Part shown: positions 1 through 10,803 of the stretch, in pieces | How positions within the stretch are numbered: position 1 is the first letter of the stretch | How the letters are laid out: each line of letters opens with the position of its first letter | Assembly (NCBI RefSeq): GCF_000022485.1 | Contig: NC_012623.1 | Coordinates: 992,001-1,056,000 of the forward strand | Length of the DNA stretch: 64,000 bases | Direction: 5' to 3' | Origin: Sulfolobus islandicus Y.N.15.51 | Lineage (GTDB): Archaea > Thermoproteota > Thermoprotei_A > Sulfolobales > Sulfolobaceae | The notes under the pieces: model-generated | Told to the model about the DNA's origin: nothing | The model's database searches: none | What the model saw: only the letters and a program-made list of their open reading frames with translations | Program-made: the position numbers and the translations under genes

Positions 1-256
1 AAGTCTTTATTCCTACTGGAAGGTTTTCTTGCATATCGTTTATCATGTAGATAAGTTGGGTATTAGTTATTCCATCAACTATCATCAAAAAATTATCAAA
101 CCTGAGTTGAAGGGGAAATGTGCTATATTGTGAAGCTATCTCATGAATTTTCATCATGAATTTATTCTGAATTTTTTGAATTAACCATTCCCTATCATAT
201 CCTAGTCTCTCAGTCCACTCCCTATAATCTACAAGCTTTATCGCTAATACCTTCAA
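1..256 (-). CDS. arfA: GTP cyclohydrolase III (partial, 3' part outside window)
   Basis: The 85 visible N-terminal codons read [21 protein letters not shown] and later [15 protein letters not shown]. As I recall, this start and the RFDN block are typical of archaeal GTP cyclohydrolase III, which opens GTP to a formylamino-pyrimidine as the first step of archaeal riboflavin and F420 synthesis. The likely start is TTG at 256-254, overlapping the ribH stop as TTGA, so translation is probably coupled. It is the last visible gene of the ribB-ribC-ribH operon, which supports the call. The C-terminal two thirds lie beyond the window edge. Confidence 0.8.
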
Positions 257-717
257 TCTATAATCACCGTTTCCTTAACCTCTTTCAGCTCATCTATCTT
301 TCTCGTCCTTTGAACTAACTTTATTGCAGCCTCTACTGCTCTGGTTGCGTATTCTTCAATTCTTTCAACAGCTTGCTCATGAGTTGCTCCATGACCAATT
401 ATTCCTAGTGTCACAGGTTTATTGAATTCTGTAGAGAGGTCAACTATTTTCCTAGCAGTTTGGCTTGCAACTATTTCATCGTGTTTAGTTTCCCCTTTTA
501 TTACTGCTCCTAAAGTCACTACGGCGTCTATGAAATCTTTCTCAAGCAGTTTTTTAATTGCAAGAGGCATGTCGAATGTCCCAGGTACTTTTATAACTAC
601 TTTTACCTCAGCGTTTAAGAATTTGGCATGTGACAATGCTTTTTGTAACATTAATTGCGTTATATCGTAGTTGAACTCGGCTACTACTATTCCTAATCTA
701 ATCGATTTCTCCTGCAT
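253..717 (-). CDS. ribH: 6,7-dimethyl-8-ribityllumazine synthase
   Basis: This 154-residue protein has the usual length and pattern of lumazine synthase: an N-terminal [11 protein letters not shown] strand, [13 protein letters not shown] near residue 46, [16 protein letters not shown] near 69 with the catalytic His region, and [16 protein letters not shown] near 104. The enzyme joins dihydroxybutanone phosphate to the ribityl-aminouracil and usually forms a capsid-like shell. Its start overlaps the end of ribC by 20 bp and its stop overlaps the arfA start, so it sits inside a translationally coupled riboflavin operon. The assignment is secure. Confidence 0.95.
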
Positions 718-1165
718 TATTATACCCCTGCCTCAACCCTTTCCCTGCGTATTTAGTTAGTGCGTTTTTACCTTCCTTTACGAGCTTAACTAAGTTTTTA
801 GCGTGTTTAGTAGCCCTATCAATTGCTATCTCCTTTAACTTTTCTTCATCATCTGCCTCATCTTCATGTACTGTTACGTCAATTACATGTTTAGAAGTTA
901 GAATTTGAACCATTATTAAGCCTATGCTTGTAGCCAAGTAGCTATACTTATCCAATATCGTTTTACCTACCCAGCCTAGGGTTATTACACCATCACAACC
1001 TTCATCTAGTAATCTCTTTGAAGCTACTGGTAAATCTTTAATGCCCGGTACAGTATACCTAATGATCTCCGCTTCATCGTCTTCACTTCTTATTACCTTA
1101 TACGCTATGCTTCCCATATCAACCCTGGAAAATGTTGCATCGGCTATTCCGTATTTTCTCGTCAT
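698..1165 (-). CDS. ribC: archaeal riboflavin synthase
   Basis: The 155-residue protein matches the archaeal riboflavin synthase family, which is related to lumazine synthase and not to bacterial RibE. The start [18 protein letters not shown] and the [28 protein letters not shown] block are characteristic. It dismutates two lumazine molecules to riboflavin plus the pyrimidine precursor. Its ATG overlaps the ribB stop as ATGA and its end overlaps ribH by 20 bp. It lies between ribB and ribH, so the last two steps of the pathway are adjacent. Confidence 0.93.
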
Positions 1166-1821
1166 ATAACCACCTCTTTAAAAATATCTTTTCCCTCTAT
1201 AAAGTGAAATCCTAGATTTTTTGCAATCTTTTTTACTTTTTCTTTACTCATGCTTAATTTCTCATCTAGCATCTCCGCTATTACCGCACTACTTTCTAAC
1301 CCTAACTTTTGTAACAGCGCGATTGATAATTCAGTATGGCCTCTTCTCTCCCTTATATCTCTTGCAATTAGTATTGGCACATGGCCCGGTGTCATGAAAT
1401 TCTCGTAAAATTCCCTTCTCGCATCTTCTGGATTTGTTTTAGTTTTAGCTATTATTTTATGTAATTCACTTATTGTAATATATCTATCATAGTCAGAGAT
1501 TCCAGTTTTTGTATTGACATGGTTAACCCATAGGGAAAACGCTGGATAATCTCCATAAGAAGGCTTCTTTACTAATTTTTTGTATAATTCGTGTCGTTTT
1601 AACTCTTCTGCCATAAAATTCAAACCCAATGTTTTAGCTTCACTATTTGACGTTGCGTAACATATCAATCCTCCTGCTTCTTTTCTCAGAGTGTATATAC
1701 TTTTCCAGCTTATTACTCCTGCGTAAAATATCATGTCTGTTTCTTCCTCTCTTCCGTCAAAGTCGTATATTAATAGCGGTATTCCAGACTCCAAATCTTT
1801 ACGTAAACTAAGAAAATCCAT
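1162..1821 (-). CDS. ribB: 3,4-dihydroxy-2-butanone 4-phosphate synthase
   Basis: The 219-residue protein shows the RibB signature: IYDFDGREEETDMIFYAG near residue 18 supplies the acidic metal-binding Asp-Glu-Glu cluster, and TPGHVPILIARDIRERRGHTELSIALLQKLG near 144 supplies the substrate-binding Arg and His. It converts ribulose 5-phosphate to the four-carbon precursor of riboflavin. It is the first gene of the operon. Its ATG lies about 27 bp downstream of a TATA element, so the transcript is probably leaderless. Confidence 0.95.
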   Translation of the reverse strand: MDFLSLRKDLESGIPLLIYDFDGREEETDMIFYAGVISWKSIYTLRKEAGGLICYATSNSEAKTLGLNFMAEELKRHELYKKLVKKPSYGDYPAFSLWVNHVNTKTGISDYDRYITISELHKIIAKTKTNPEDARREFYENFMTPGHVPILIARDIRERRGHTELSIALLQKLGLESSAVIAEMLDEKLSMSKEKVKKIAKNLGFHFIEGKDIFKEVVI

Positions 1822-1846
1822 CCCAAGAATATCAGAACTGCAATAG

Positions 1847-1856
1847 TATAAAAAAG
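1847..1856 (-). promoter_or_regulatory. TATA box of the riboflavin operon
   Basis: On the minus strand this reads CTTTTTTATA, a good archaeal TATA element. Its centre is about 28 bp from the ribB ATG, the spacing expected for a leaderless Sulfolobales transcript. I saw no hairpin resembling an FMN riboswitch between it and ribB; there is no room for one. Confidence 0.6.
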
Positions 1857-1949
1857 TATTTACTCATATCTAAGTACAATATTTATTTGAGAGTTTAAAT
1901 TATTGATCCAACAGAAATATAAGCCAATGTTATTAAAGTTATAGTAGCA

Positions 1950-2708
1950 ATGTCATCTACTGGATATAATCCCTTCAACTGGAAGTTTGTACTACTATCA
2001 CAAGTAATGATGATATTGTTTTCGCTAGTACTTAGCTTTTTCCCAAAATATTTTATAGAATTTTACATACTATATATTTTGGTTTACTTGGGTATAACAT
2101 CCGTAATAATGATGCGTTCAAATCCTTTACTTAGAGAAAGGAGATCTCTAGGTGAGATAGCTAATGCTAGGACGTTATATGAAGAGAAAAAGGCAAGTGA
2201 ACTTGTAAACAAGGATGAGGAATATTTAAAGGAAACTACTGAGGTAATGAAGAAGAATTTCTCCTCAATGGGTATAATGTTCTTATATATGATAATTCTA
2301 GTATTAATTTACAATTATGTAATAATTAGATTTGTCACCAACATTGATAATACGCTGTATAAATTTGGATTTTTCGTATTGTATTTTGAATTACTCTACG
2401 GTGTTAGCTTTTTAATGAACAGACGTGTACTAAAGTTTCAGACTAATATTCCCATGGCGCCTACATCATATAAAATAACAGAAAAAGGTGTTATAGCTAC
2501 TGATAGATCGGGTGTATTTTTACCATCAAAGTATTTAGTAGACGCTCAAATTTCTCAAAATAGGGATAAGAAATACGTTGAGATAAAGTCTTCATCAAAG
2601 TTTCCATTCCACGTTAGGCTTTATTCACAAGATATAGACAAGGTAGCTGAATTAATTGAAAGAGTAAAGAAAATAGAGCTTAAAAAACAATCTTCTGCTG
2701 AAAGTTAG
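1950..2708 (+). CDS. Sulfolobales membrane protein, DUF2208-like
   Basis: This 252-residue protein has about four membrane segments, two near residues 12-60 and two near 108-155. Between them is a charged stretch (residues 60-105) containing [16 protein letters not shown] soluble C-terminal domain of about 90 residues ends in a Lys-rich tail. I recall this architecture as the uncharacterised DUF2208 family, but the name is from memory. A TATA-like AAATATAAG about 30 bp upstream fits the ATG at 1950. Its 3' end overlaps cbiA tail to tail by 29 bp. No function can be assigned. Confidence 0.6.
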   Translation: MSSTGYNPFNWKFVLLSQVMMILFSLVLSFFPKYFIEFYILYILVYLGITSVIMMRSNPLLRERRSLGEIANARTLYEEKKASELVNKDEEYLKETTEVMKKNFSSMGIMFLYMIILVLIYNYVIIRFVTNIDNTLYKFGFFVLYFELLYGVSFLMNRRVLKFQTNIPMAPTSYKITEKGVIATDRSGVFLPSKYLVDAQISQNRDKKYVEIKSSSKFPFHVRLYSQDIDKVAELIERVKKIELKKQSSAES

Positions 2709-3984
2709 AAAAGTGCAAGTGAGAGTAATTTGCAATAGTATTATTGCTTTTTACACCATCTAATTTATCAACAATACCTTTCCCTATTCTAACTTTAAAT
2801 ACAAATTCTTTTTCATTAACGCTAATGGGTTTAGATATATGAAATTCATGTCCCCTAACTAAACTATTTTTGTTTGCTATGAAGTTTTCATTAATTGCTT
2901 CTAATTCTGTATATCCAATTGTTAATTTATCCTTAGTTTTTAGGTCAATATCAAAAATACCCACCATATTATAATTTTTATTATTCTCATCTATTAGATT
3001 TTTAGACAAGTACATTAGGCCACCACACTCAGCATAGATTTTCACTCCAGAATAAGACGAATTTTTAAGCCAACTTTTTGTCTTGATAGATCTTTCTAGT
3101 TCATTTAGATGAAGTTCTGGATAGCCTCCTCCGATATATATAGCTTCTGCATCTTCTACGTATTCGTCATTTAGTGGGCTGAAGAATTCCAATTCATATC
3201 TGCTTCTCAATATATCTAAGTTTTCTTGATAATAGAAACTAAAAGCGGGATCGTAAGCTATTGCCATTTTTCGTTTTAATCCCTTATTCTCATCATCTTT
3301 AGGAAGATCGACTTCAAGATCTTCATCAGAAGCCATCTCATAGATTTTATCTAAATCAACGTATTTCTCTACTAACTCTGATGCATATCTAATTAAGTCT
3401 TGTACTTCTTTATTATCCTCAATCGTGACCAAGCCCAAATGTCTGGATTTAACTTCCAGATTCTTATCAAATGGAACATAGCCTAAAACTTCAACATCTT
3501 CTACTGCAGTCTTACAATAATTATAATGGGTCTCTGAAGCTATTTTATTAAAGATGACTCCTCGAATATTCACATCGTTTCTATAGTATTTTAACCCCTT
3601 TACAATTGCACCCACAGTACTTCCTATATTAGAACAATTAATTATCAAGATTACTGGAGTCTTAGTAACTTTAGCTAGCTCATACGTGCTGTAAAGCGTA
3701 TCTACACCATCATATAGACCCATTACTCCTTCAATTATTCCTATATCGAATTCTCTTCCATATTTTATTAAACTTCTCTTTACATTGTTTTTCCCCATCA
3801 TCCATAAGTCTAAGTTTATTGAAGGAAAGCCTGTGGCAATCTTATGATACCCGGGATCTATGAAATCTGGTCCAGCTTTGAAACCTCTAACTCTGTATTT
3901 TTTAGATAATGCTTTCATAATTGCTGATGTGATAAGTGTTTTTCCCGATCCACTTCTGTCTGATGATAATAATATTCTTCTCAT
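2680..3984 (-). CDS. cbiA: cobyrinate a,c-diamide synthase
   Basis: The 434-residue protein has the CbiA/CobB two-domain layout. The N-terminal ATP-dependent domain carries the P-loop [10 protein letters not shown] (residues 7-16), [13 protein letters not shown] near 35 and the [10 protein letters not shown] motif near 84. The C-terminal class I glutamine amidotransferase domain has the nucleophile in [11 protein letters not shown] near 317 and a GHEFH block near 378. It amidates the a and c side chains of cobyrinic acid in cobalamin synthesis. It stands alone here, but cbiX (7.3 kb) and a cobD-like gene (36.7 kb) are also in the window. Confidence 0.93.
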   Translation of the reverse strand: MRRILLSSDRSGSGKTLITSAIMKALSKKYRVRGFKAGPDFIDPGYHKIATGFPSINLDLWMMGKNNVKRSLIKYGREFDIGIIEGVMGLYDGVDTLYSTYELAKVTKTPVILIINCSNIGSTVGAIVKGLKYYRNDVNIRGVIFNKIASETHYNYCKTAVEDVEVLGYVPFDKNLEVKSRHLGLVTIEDNKEVQDLIRYASELVEKYVDLDKIYEMASDEDLEVDLPKDDENKGLKRKMAIAYDPAFSFYYQENLDILRSRYELEFFSPLNDEYVEDAEAIYIGGGYPELHLNELERSIKTKSWLKNSSYSGVKIYAECGGLMYLSKNLIDENNKNYNMVGIFDIDLKTKDKLTIGYTELEAINENFIANKNSLVRGHEFHISKPISVNEKEFVFKVRIGKGIVDKLDGVKSNNTIANYSHLHFSNFQQKIVF

Positions 3985-4091
3985 TGTTAGAAGTATATTC
4001 TCTAAAGGATAGTTAAATCTTTTGAATCTTTAGTTAGATTGAAAGTATGATATATCTTAAATCTTTTGAAAGGAATATAAGATTGATTGAC

Positions 4092-4826
4092 ATGAAAGTA
4101 GTTTATGATGATGTGAGGGTTCTCAAAGATATTGTACAAGCTTTAGCCAAGTTAGTTGATGAAGCGGTATTAAAGTTTAAGGAGGATAATGTGGAATTAG
4201 TTGCATTGGATAGGGCTCACATTTCCCTAATATCAGTTAAATTGCCTAAGGAGATGTTTAAAGAGTATGACGTAAGTGAGGAATTTAAGTTTGGCTTTAA
4301 TACCCAATATCTGATGAAAATTCTGAAAGTAGCTAAGAGAAAAGAGGCAATAGAAATATCTAGTGAATCTCCAGAGAGTATTATCATAAATATTATAGGA
4401 GGAACTAATAGGGAGTTTAATGTTAGGAACCTAGAGGTATCTGAGGAAAATATTCCAGAAATCAACCTGCAATTCGATATATCAGCCACGATTTCTTCAG
4501 ATGGTTTTAAGTCAGCAATATCAGAAGTTTCAACAGTGAGTGATAATGTAATCATTGAGGGTTATGAAGATAAAATATTGATTAAGGCTGAAGGAGAGAA
4601 TGAAATTGAAGTTGAATTTTCTAAAGATACTGGTGGTCTTCAAGATTTAGAATTCTCTAAGAACTCCAAGAACTCATATTCTGGAGAATATCTGGATGAT
4701 GTCTTGTCATTAACTAAACTTTCAGATTTCGTCAAGATAGCATTTGGTGACCAGAAGCCTCTTCAGTTATCCTTTAATATGGAGGGAGGAGGGAAAGTTA
4801 CTTATTTATTAGCTCCAAAAGTTTGA
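4092..4826 (+). CDS. pcn3: DNA sliding clamp subunit PCNA3
   Basis: The 244-residue protein matches my memory of the S. solfataricus PCNA3 subunit, starting [15 protein letters not shown] and ending [13 protein letters not shown]. In Sulfolobus three different PCNA subunits form one heterotrimeric ring that tethers replication and repair enzymes. The LDRAHISLI block near residue 34 is the conserved clamp core and the C-terminal LAPKV closes the fold. I chose ATG 4092 because an upstream in-frame start at 4047 falls on the likely TATA region (GATATATCTTAAA, about 4049-4061). The methionine synthase pair begins 2 bp after its stop. Confidence 0.93.
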   Translation: MKVVYDDVRVLKDIVQALAKLVDEAVLKFKEDNVELVALDRAHISLISVKLPKEMFKEYDVSEEFKFGFNTQYLMKILKVAKRKEAIEISSESPESIIINIIGGTNREFNVRNLEVSEENIPEINLQFDISATISSDGFKSAISEVSTVSDNVIIEGYEDKILIKAEGENEIEVEFSKDTGGLQDLEFSKNSKNSYSGEYLDDVLSLTKLSDFVKIAFGDQKPLQLSFNMEGGGKVTYLLAPKV

Positions 4827-4828
4827 TA

Positions 4829-5815
4829 ATGAATGTGAAAAAAGCCTTAGTGGGCAGTTTTCCAAAAAATCCCAAATTGGGAAAAATAATTTCATGGTAT
4901 AATATGGGCAAGATAGATAAGGAGAAACTAGAGAAGTACATTAATGAAAATGTAAAGAAATTCTTTGAGCTAGCTGGAGATGTTAAATTAGACTATACTA
5001 CCAATGGACTATTCAGATGGGACGATGTTATTGATGTAACATTTGGTTTTATTAGCGGTGCTGAAAAAGGTCCTTTGCAAAGGTTTTTTGATAACAACTT
5101 CTATTATAGGCAACCTGTAATTAAGGAGAAAATAAATGTAAAGACAAGAGAGGAAAACCTTTTCCTACAAGATTTAGAGTCCTCTAGGAAAATTAAGGAA
5201 GAATTAAGTTTATCTTCTAAGTTGAAAGCCGTAATTCCAGGGCCTTTAACATACTATGTACTATCTGATAATCGGTATTATAAGAATCCAATAGACCTAA
5301 TGATCGATTACGCATCAGCTGTTAATTCATTATCGCAAGAACTTTTAAATGTCGTCGATGCAATAGAAATTCATGAACCTGCAATATTTAGTAGTAACAT
5401 AAAGAGAGATGCTTTAGAGAAATTACCAGAGATATACAAAACTATGTTTGATAATGTAAAAATAGAGAAGCATCTAATGACCTATTTTGAAATTAATAAC
5501 CTAAAAAGGCTAGATATACTCTTCTCCTTACCAGTAGACTATTTCGGTATAGATGTAATAGAAAATTTGAAGAAGCTTGGGAGAGTATATACGTATTTCC
5601 CTTCTAGGAAAGTATACTTAGGTATACTAAATGCTAGGAACACTAAGATGGAAAAGATAAGTACAATTATTAGAGTTTATAACTCAGTTAAGCGAAAAGG
5701 TGTAAGTGATTTGATTATAGGCAATAATACCTTATTTGACTTTATACCCGAGGTTGTTGTTGTAAAGAAACTAAAACTTTTAAAGAAATTAGAAAAGGTG
5801 GAGAGTAATGAGTAA
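4829..5815 (+). CDS. MetE N-terminal-domain-like protein
   Basis: The 328-residue protein starts [19 protein letters not shown], like the N-terminal barrel of cobalamin-independent methionine synthase (MetE), and carries [11 protein letters not shown] near residue 180 where the catalytic barrel has IDEPALHT. It lacks the HxC...C zinc site of the next gene, so it is probably a structural or substrate-positioning partner and not catalytic alone. ATG 4829 is chosen; TTG 4823, overlapping the PCNA3 stop, is possible. It overlaps the next gene by 8 bp, implying coupled translation and perhaps a complex. Confidence 0.75.
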   Translation: MNVKKALVGSFPKNPKLGKIISWYNMGKIDKEKLEKYINENVKKFFELAGDVKLDYTTNGLFRWDDVIDVTFGFISGAEKGPLQRFFDNNFYYRQPVIKEKINVKTREENLFLQDLESSRKIKEELSLSSKLKAVIPGPLTYYVLSDNRYYKNPIDLMIDYASAVNSLSQELLNVVDAIEIHEPAIFSSNIKRDALEKLPEIYKTMFDNVKIEKHLMTYFEINNLKRLDILFSLPVDYFGIDVIENLKKLGRVYTYFPSRKVYLGILNARNTKMEKISTIIRVYNSVKRKGVSDLIIGNNTLFDFIPEVVVVKKLKLLKKLEKVESNE

Positions 5816-6806
5816 GTTACCTTTACTTCCTACAACTGTTATTGGAAGCTATCCTAGGCCTAAATGGTTAAGAGAATCCATAAGACTCCATAAGGCAGGT
5901 AAAATAAGCGACGAGGACTTACAAGAGGCCTTTAGCGATGCTGTAATAGCAGTGCTTAAAGATCACTATAATGCAGGAGTTGATGTTCCTACAGATGGCG
6001 AAGTTAGAAGGGATGAGATGGTTGAATTTTTCGCTGAGAGAATAAAAGGATTTAAGTTCTATGGTCCAGTAAGAGTGTGGGGAACGGCATATTACAGAAA
6101 GCCTTCTGTTGTTAGTAAAATTGAGTACAAGAAACCAATGCTAGTTGACGAGTTTACTTTTGCAAAATCTGTCTCTTATACTGATAACTTGAAAATAACA
6201 ATAACTGGTCCTTACACTATAGCTGAATGGTCCTATAATGAATACTATAAGAATAAAAAGGACTTAGTTTTTGATCTAGCGAAAGCGATAAATCAAGAAA
6301 TCAAGAACTTGGTAGAAGCTGGAGCTAAAATAATACAAATTGATGAGCCAGCCTTACACACTAGAAGGGAGGATGTAAGTTGGGGAGTGGAAGCAGTAAA
6401 TGAAGCTGTAAAAGGTGTAAACGCTAAGTTGGTTATGCACATATGTTATGGTGAATATAGCTTTGTTGCACCATACTTGAACGAGCTTAAGGTTGATCAG
6501 ATAAATTTCGCATTTAAAATTTACAACTATAAGCCTTTAGAGCTTTTGAAGAGATATGGTTTCGATAAGGAACTTGGAGCTGGAGTAATAGATGTGCATA
6601 ATAGAAGGATCGAGACATCTGAGGAAGTCGCTAATGATATAAGAAAAATTTTAGAATATTTCACACCAGAGAAGGTGTGGATAAATCCAGACTGTGGATT
6701 GAAATTGCTTTCTAGAAAAATAGCCTATCAAAAACTGGTATCAATGGTAGAGGGAACAAAGGTTGTAAGAGAAGAACTTAAAAGGAAAGGATATAGTGTA
6801 GATTAA
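5808..6806 (+). CDS. metE: core methionine synthase (MetE catalytic domain)
   Basis: The 332-residue protein corresponds to the C-terminal catalytic barrel of MetE. It starts [15 protein letters not shown], has [12 protein letters not shown] near residue 178, and carries the zinc ligands His-x-Cys in LVMHICYG near 211 and the distal Cys in WINPDCGLK near 294. It methylates homocysteine. In archaea, stand-alone core MetE proteins are thought to use a methyl donor other than the polyglutamyl folate of bacterial MetE; which donor is used here cannot be read from sequence. The preceding gene supplies an N-domain-like partner. Confidence 0.87.
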   Translation: MSKLPLLPTTVIGSYPRPKWLRESIRLHKAGKISDEDLQEAFSDAVIAVLKDHYNAGVDVPTDGEVRRDEMVEFFAERIKGFKFYGPVRVWGTAYYRKPSVVSKIEYKKPMLVDEFTFAKSVSYTDNLKITITGPYTIAEWSYNEYYKNKKDLVFDLAKAINQEIKNLVEAGAKIIQIDEPALHTRREDVSWGVEAVNEAVKGVNAKLVMHICYGEYSFVAPYLNELKVDQINFAFKIYNYKPLELLKRYGFDKELGAGVIDVHNRRIETSEEVANDIRKILEYFTPEKVWINPDCGLKLLSRKIAYQKLVSMVEGTKVVREELKRKGYSVD

Positions 6807-6829
6807 AAGTAGTAATTTGGTGAGTATAG

Positions 6830-7288
6830 ATGAACAAGAGAAGGGCTAAAGGGAAATCACATTCAATAAGACCTGCTAGAGCTGGAGCGCCCAAATGGGT
6901 GAGGCTAACCAGAGAAGAAGTTGAAATGCTGGTAGAAGAATTAGTGAAAAGAGGTTATACTCCATCTATGATAGGGATAATATTAAGGGATCAATATGGA
7001 ATTCCTTTAGTTAGGCAAATAGTTGGGAAAAAAGTTACTCAAATATTAGAAGAAAGAGGTTTAGCTCCTCAAATACCTGAGGATCTGTTCAATCTAATAA
7101 GGAAAGCAGTAAATATAAGAAGACATATCAATGAGTATCCACGTGATAAGACAGCCAAGAAAGGATTAGAAGAGGTTGAGTCAAAGATCAGACGTTTAGC
7201 TACATATTATAAGAGCGTTGGAAAGCTTCCACAAGAATGGGCTTATGATCCTGCAAAGGCAGAACTACTAGTAGCTGGCGCAAGTTAA
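6830..7288 (+). CDS. rps15: 30S ribosomal protein S15 (uS15)
   Basis: The 152-residue protein has the archaeal/eukaryotic S15 layout: a basic N-terminal extension ([24 protein letters not shown]), a helical segment with [18 protein letters not shown] near residue 44, and the C-terminal region with [33 protein letters not shown] near 97. It binds 16S rRNA in the platform. A GGTGA ribosome-binding sequence at about 6819-6823 precedes the ATG. Its end overlaps cbiX tail to tail by 4 bp. Confidence 0.96.
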   Translation: MNKRRAKGKSHSIRPARAGAPKWVRLTREEVEMLVEELVKRGYTPSMIGIILRDQYGIPLVRQIVGKKVTQILEERGLAPQIPEDLFNLIRKAVNIRRHINEYPRDKTAKKGLEEVESKIRRLATYYKSVGKLPQEWAYDPAKAELLVAGAS

Positions 7289-7671
7289 TAGTTTTTGTTG
7301 TAAGTTTCGTTAACCCTTTTAACTAACACTTCTCCAATTTTCTCATCAAATCCCAAAGGATCGGCTATTATTATTTCAATTTCCTTTCCCATGTATTGTA
7401 TTTTCTTTTCGTCACCATCTATACCTAGTAGCCTTGGGATATCTCTTTTGAAATGAGTTCCAGTTGCAAATAATAATGGAACTACTACTATCTTATTAGC
7501 TCCCTTAGCTAGAAGATTACTTAGTGCCTCGCTTAACGTAGGTTTATTAAACTCTAAGAAGCCGAATTCTACTAAATTAAAATATCTAGATAAATATTCT
7601 GCGTACTTAATTCCAACATCTTTCCATTCTGGTATCTTGCTACCATGTAAAACTAATAAAACTCCTAACAA
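7285..7671 (-). CDS. cbiX: small sirohydrochlorin cobaltochelatase
   Basis: At 128 residues this is the short archaeal form of CbiX, which acts as a homodimer, and not the double-length bacterial form. The two metal-binding His regions are visible: [13 protein letters not shown] (His near residue 9) and [20 protein letters not shown] (His near 75). It inserts cobalt into sirohydrochlorin in the anaerobic cobalamin pathway. It is divergent from rps6e and convergent with rps15, with no cobalamin gene beside it. SirB-type iron insertion for sirohaem is an alternative. Confidence 0.88.
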   Translation of the reverse strand: MLGVLLVLHGSKIPEWKDVGIKYAEYLSRYFNLVEFGFLEFNKPTLSEALSNLLAKGANKIVVVPLLFATGTHFKRDIPRLLGIDGDEKKIQYMGKEIEIIIADPLGFDEKIGEVLVKRVNETYNKNY

Positions 7672-7748
7672 CGTTTCTCATGTAACTTATGGTGATGCGA
7701 TTTTATATATTTGTTTTAAGTATACCACACAAAAGGTGGCATTGTTAA

Positions 7749-8393
7749 ATGCCGGACTTCAAAATTGTCATTTCAGATCCACAATCTGTAGAGCCTAAAA
7801 GAATAAAGGTTAAAGTAAAGGCAAATGACCAAATAAAATCTATAGCTGGAGAAAAGGAAGGAAAAGCGGTACCCCAGGCTAAAGTTAATGAGAAAACTAA
7901 ACAATTATTAAATATTGATACGCTCATTACATTAGAAATAACCAAACAAGAAGGGGATAAAAAGGTAAAGGTAAAAAGCCATTTTAAGGTTGAAGTAGAT
8001 AACAATGTACCAGATAACGAAGTATGGATAAGTAAAACAATGGCAGAGAAGTTTGGAGCAGAAGATTTTGAAGCCATTGCATATAGGACTAAGACGTTAC
8101 AAATAAGTATTGATCAAGACAAGGCTACAAATCTAGTTGGTCTAAAAATAGGTGATACATTTGAAGCTAATCAACTGATTGGATTACCAGTTAAGTTAAA
8201 GATAACTGGAGGATCAGATAATTCTGGATTCCCAATGCGATTTGATGTTACTGGAGCGGCTAAGCGTAAAATATTGCTAAGTGGGCCTCCTGGATTCTAC
8301 CCGAATGAAGATGGAGAAAGAAGAAGAAAAACTATAAGAGGAAATACCATTAGCCAAGAAATAGTTCAAATTAATACCATAATAGTAAGGTGA
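7749..8393 (+). CDS. rps6e: 30S ribosomal protein S6e (eS6)
   Basis: The 214-residue protein contains the S6e core: [13 protein letters not shown] at the N-terminus, [35 protein letters not shown] near residue 128 and [31 protein letters not shown] near 173. It is longer than the roughly 130-residue form of many archaea because of an inserted or extended region at about 20-115, a length I recall for Sulfolobus. A GGTGG sequence at 7735-7739 lies 9-10 nt before the ATG. The aIF2-gamma gene follows at once, pairing two small-subunit functions. Confidence 0.93.
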   Translation: MPDFKIVISDPQSVEPKRIKVKVKANDQIKSIAGEKEGKAVPQAKVNEKTKQLLNIDTLITLEITKQEGDKKVKVKSHFKVEVDNNVPDNEVWISKTMAEKFGAEDFEAIAYRTKTLQISIDQDKATNLVGLKIGDTFEANQLIGLPVKLKITGGSDNSGFPMRFDVTGAAKRKILLSGPPGFYPNEDGERRRKTIRGNTISQEIVQINTIIVR

Positions 8394-8401
8394 AGCAGTT
8401 T

Positions 8402-9649
8402 TTGGCATGGCCTAAAGCTCAACCAGAAGTTAATATAGGTGTAGTTGGACATGTAGATCACGGTAAGACAACACTAGTTCAAGCTATAACGGGAATTTGG
8501 ACTTCAAAACATTCTGAAGAACTAAAAAGAGGTATGACGATAAAATTAGGTTACGCGGAGACTAATATAGGCATTTGTGAGAGTTGTAAAAAACCAGATG
8601 CATATGTAACCGAACCCTCATGTAAATCTTGTGGATCGGATGAGGAGCCCAGGTTCTTGAGAAGAGTTTCCTTTATTGATGCCCCTGGCCATGAGGTTCT
8701 AATGGCTACAATGCTATCTGGAGCAGCGTTAATGGATGGTGCAATTCTTGTTGTTGCTGCAAATGAACCTTTTCCCCAGCCCCAAACTAGAGAACATTTC
8801 GTAGCACTAGGTATAATACGAGTGAAAAATCTAATTATAGTTCAAAATAAGGTCGACGTAGTCTCCAAAGAGGAAGCATTGTCGCAGTATAAGCAAATAA
8901 AGCAGTTTACAAAGGGAACTTGGGCCGAAAATGCACCTATAATTCCAGTAAGCGCGCTTCATAAGATTAATATAGATACTCTAATAGAAGGCATAGAGGA
9001 GTATATAAAGACTCCTTATAGGGATTTCTCACAACAACCTGTTATGCTTGTAATAAGGAGTTTTGACGTTAATAAGCCCGGTACCCAATTTAATGAGCTG
9101 AAGGGTGGCGTGATAGGTGGTAGCATTGTACAAGGCTTATTTAAGGTTGATCAAGAAATAAAAGTATTACCTGGTTTAAGAGTAGAAAAACAAGGTAAAG
9201 TGTCTTATGAACCTATTTTCACAAAGATTTCATCCATAAGATTTGGAGATGAGGAATTTAAGGAGGCTAAACCAGGAGGTTTAGTAGCAATAGGTACATA
9301 TTTGGATCCCTCATTGACTAAGGCTGATAATTTGCTTGGAAGTATTGTAACCTTGGCTGATGCTAAGGTTCCAGTTTTATGGAATATCAGAATAAAATAT
9401 AATCTCTTGGAACGTGTAGTTGGAGCTAAGGAGATGTTAAAGGTAGATGCCATAAGAGCTAAGGAAACATTGATGTTATCTGTAGGTTCCTCTACGACTT
9501 TAGGGATAGTTACTTCTGTAAAGAAGGATGAGATTGAAGTGGAGTTAAGAAGACCCGTGGCAGTATGGTCTAACAATATTAGAACTGTTATAAGTAGACA
9601 AATAGCTGGTAGGTGGAGAATGATAGGATGGGGGTTAATAGAGATCTAA
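8402..9649 (+). CDS. eif2g: translation initiation factor aIF2 subunit gamma
   Basis: The 415-residue GTPase delivers initiator tRNA to the small ribosomal subunit. The G motifs are [13 protein letters not shown] near residue 14, DAPGHEVLM near 93 and QNKVD near 148. A zinc knuckle with CESCKK and CKSCG lies at 59-78. Domains 2 and 3 follow and the protein ends [13 protein letters not shown] chose TTG 8402, giving the N-terminus [11 protein letters not shown] and a GGTGA ribosome site at 8388-8393; a GTG at 8390 overlapping the S6e stop would add four residues. Confidence 0.95.
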   Translation: MAWPKAQPEVNIGVVGHVDHGKTTLVQAITGIWTSKHSEELKRGMTIKLGYAETNIGICESCKKPDAYVTEPSCKSCGSDEEPRFLRRVSFIDAPGHEVLMATMLSGAALMDGAILVVAANEPFPQPQTREHFVALGIIRVKNLIIVQNKVDVVSKEEALSQYKQIKQFTKGTWAENAPIIPVSALHKINIDTLIEGIEEYIKTPYRDFSQQPVMLVIRSFDVNKPGTQFNELKGGVIGGSIVQGLFKVDQEIKVLPGLRVEKQGKVSYEPIFTKISSIRFGDEEFKEAKPGGLVAIGTYLDPSLTKADNLLGSIVTLADAKVPVLWNIRIKYNLLERVVGAKEMLKVDAIRAKETLMLSVGSSTTLGIVTSVKKDEIEVELRRPVAVWSNNIRTVISRQIAGRWRMIGWGLIEI

Positions 9650-10050
9650 AAGTACTGATTGATACTAATATTTTATTATATGTATACGATGGTTTAGATC
9701 CATTTAATAAGGTATTGGAATTTCTAGATTATAAACCGGCCTTTTTTATTCATTCCGCAGTATTAAAAGAGTTAGATATTTTATTTGAAAAGAATAAAGA
9801 AAGATTTATTATTACATCCAGAATCAGAATAGCCAGGAAATATTTGGAAGTATATAAAAACTCATGGAATTTAATAAATGATTATGACGATTTACCTACA
9901 GATGAGGCGTTGATAAGGACTGCTCTTAGATATAACATGTTTATATTTACTAATGATAAGCAATTAAAAAATAATGCAATTAAAAAGGGGATAGGAGTTT
10001 TATTTCTTCAAAATAGGAGTAAAATTATAAAATCCTTATATCCTATCTAA
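9628..10050 (+). CDS. PIN-domain nuclease, Fcf1-like
   Basis: The protein of about 140 residues has the PIN-domain acidic pattern: Asp in [14 protein letters not shown], Glu in LKELDILF, and Asp residues in [11 protein letters not shown] and FTNDKQLK. These coordinate metal for RNA cleavage. Its place between aIF2-gamma and Rpo7 is common in Crenarchaeota and fits an rRNA-processing role like eukaryotic Fcf1/Utp24; that role is inferred. A VapC-type toxin is less likely because no antitoxin gene is adjacent. The start may be ATG 9628 or ATG 9613, both inside the end of the aIF2-gamma gene. Confidence 0.75.
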   Translation: MGVNRDLKVLIDTNILLYVYDGLDPFNKVLEFLDYKPAFFIHSAVLKELDILFEKNKERFIITSRIRIARKYLEVYKNSWNLINDYDDLPTDEALIRTALRYNMFIFTNDKQLKNNAIKKGIGVLFLQNRSKIIKSLYPI

Positions 10051-10053
10051 CGT

Positions 10054-10596
10054 ATGTATAAACTTATTAAAGCACGTAGCATTGTGAGGATCCCACCCAA
10101 TGAGTTTGGTAAACCATTAAATGAGATCGCTTTAAATGAACTAAGACAACAATATCAAGAAAAGATCCTTAAGGATTTAGGTCTAGTTTTAGCTATATTA
10201 AATGTGAAAACCAGTGAGGAAGGGATATTAGTATTTGGTGATGGTGCTACTTATCATGAGGTCGAGTTTGATATGATAACCTATGTACCAGTTGTACAAG
10301 AAGTAGTTGAGGGTGAGGTTTTACAAGTTGATAACTATGGTGTGTTCGTTAACTTAGGACCGATGGATGGCCTCGTTCACATTTCCCAAATAACAGATGA
10401 TACACTAAAATATGACAATGTAAGAGGTATAATATTCGGTGAGAAATCTAAGAAAGTAATACAAAAGGGTGACAAAGTAAGAGCAAGAGTGATAAGCGTA
10501 GCGTCTACGGTAACAGGTAGATTGCCTAGAATCGCTTTAACTATGAGACAACCCTACTTGGGCAAGTTAGAGTGGATAACACAAGCTAAGAAGTGA
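10054..10596 (+). CDS. rpo7: RNA polymerase subunit Rpo7 (E')
   Basis: The 180-residue protein has the two Rpo7 domains: an N-terminal RNP-like tip starting [26 protein letters not shown], and a C-terminal S1/OB domain with [28 protein letters not shown] near residue 88. With Rpo4 it forms the polymerase stalk that binds emerging RNA and helps open the promoter. It begins 3 bp after the PIN gene and is followed within 6 bp by spt4, a conserved archaeal order. The assignment is certain. Confidence 0.97.
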   Translation: MYKLIKARSIVRIPPNEFGKPLNEIALNELRQQYQEKILKDLGLVLAILNVKTSEEGILVFGDGATYHEVEFDMITYVPVVQEVVEGEVLQVDNYGVFVNLGPMDGLVHISQITDDTLKYDNVRGIIFGEKSKKVIQKGDKVRARVISVASTVTGRLPRIALTMRQPYLGKLEWITQAKK

Positions 10597-10602
10597 GTGT
10601 GA

Positions 10603-10803
10603 ATGGCTAAGAAATCAGTTTTTAAAGCATGTAAAAACTGTAAGGCATTAGTAGAGACTGACAAGGAAACATGTCCAGTATGTGGCAGCAGTAGTTTTAC
10701 AGAAGAGTGGGATGGTATGATTATTATCATTGATTCAGAGTCTGAAGTAGCTAAAATAACTGAGGCCCCAAAACCATGGAAATACGCGATAATAATAAAG
10801 TAA
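10603..10803 (+). CDS. spt4: transcription elongation factor Spt4
   Basis: The 66-residue zinc-ribbon protein has CKNCKALV (Cys near 10 and 13) and CPVCGSSSF (Cys near 25 and 28) followed by the WDGMIIIID strand, which is the Spt4 fold (formerly RpoE2). It pairs with Spt5 to raise polymerase processivity. It lies directly after rpo7, as in many archaea. The next gene starts inside its last 28 bp. Confidence 0.95.
   Translation: MAKKSVFKACKNCKALVETDKETCPVCGSSSFTEEWDGMIIIIDSESEVAKITEAPKPWKYAIIIK

Noticed and set aside
4047-4091. 15-codon N-terminal extension of PCNA3
   Set aside because: The region contains the likely TATA element and the first residues of known PCNA3 match the ATG at 4092.
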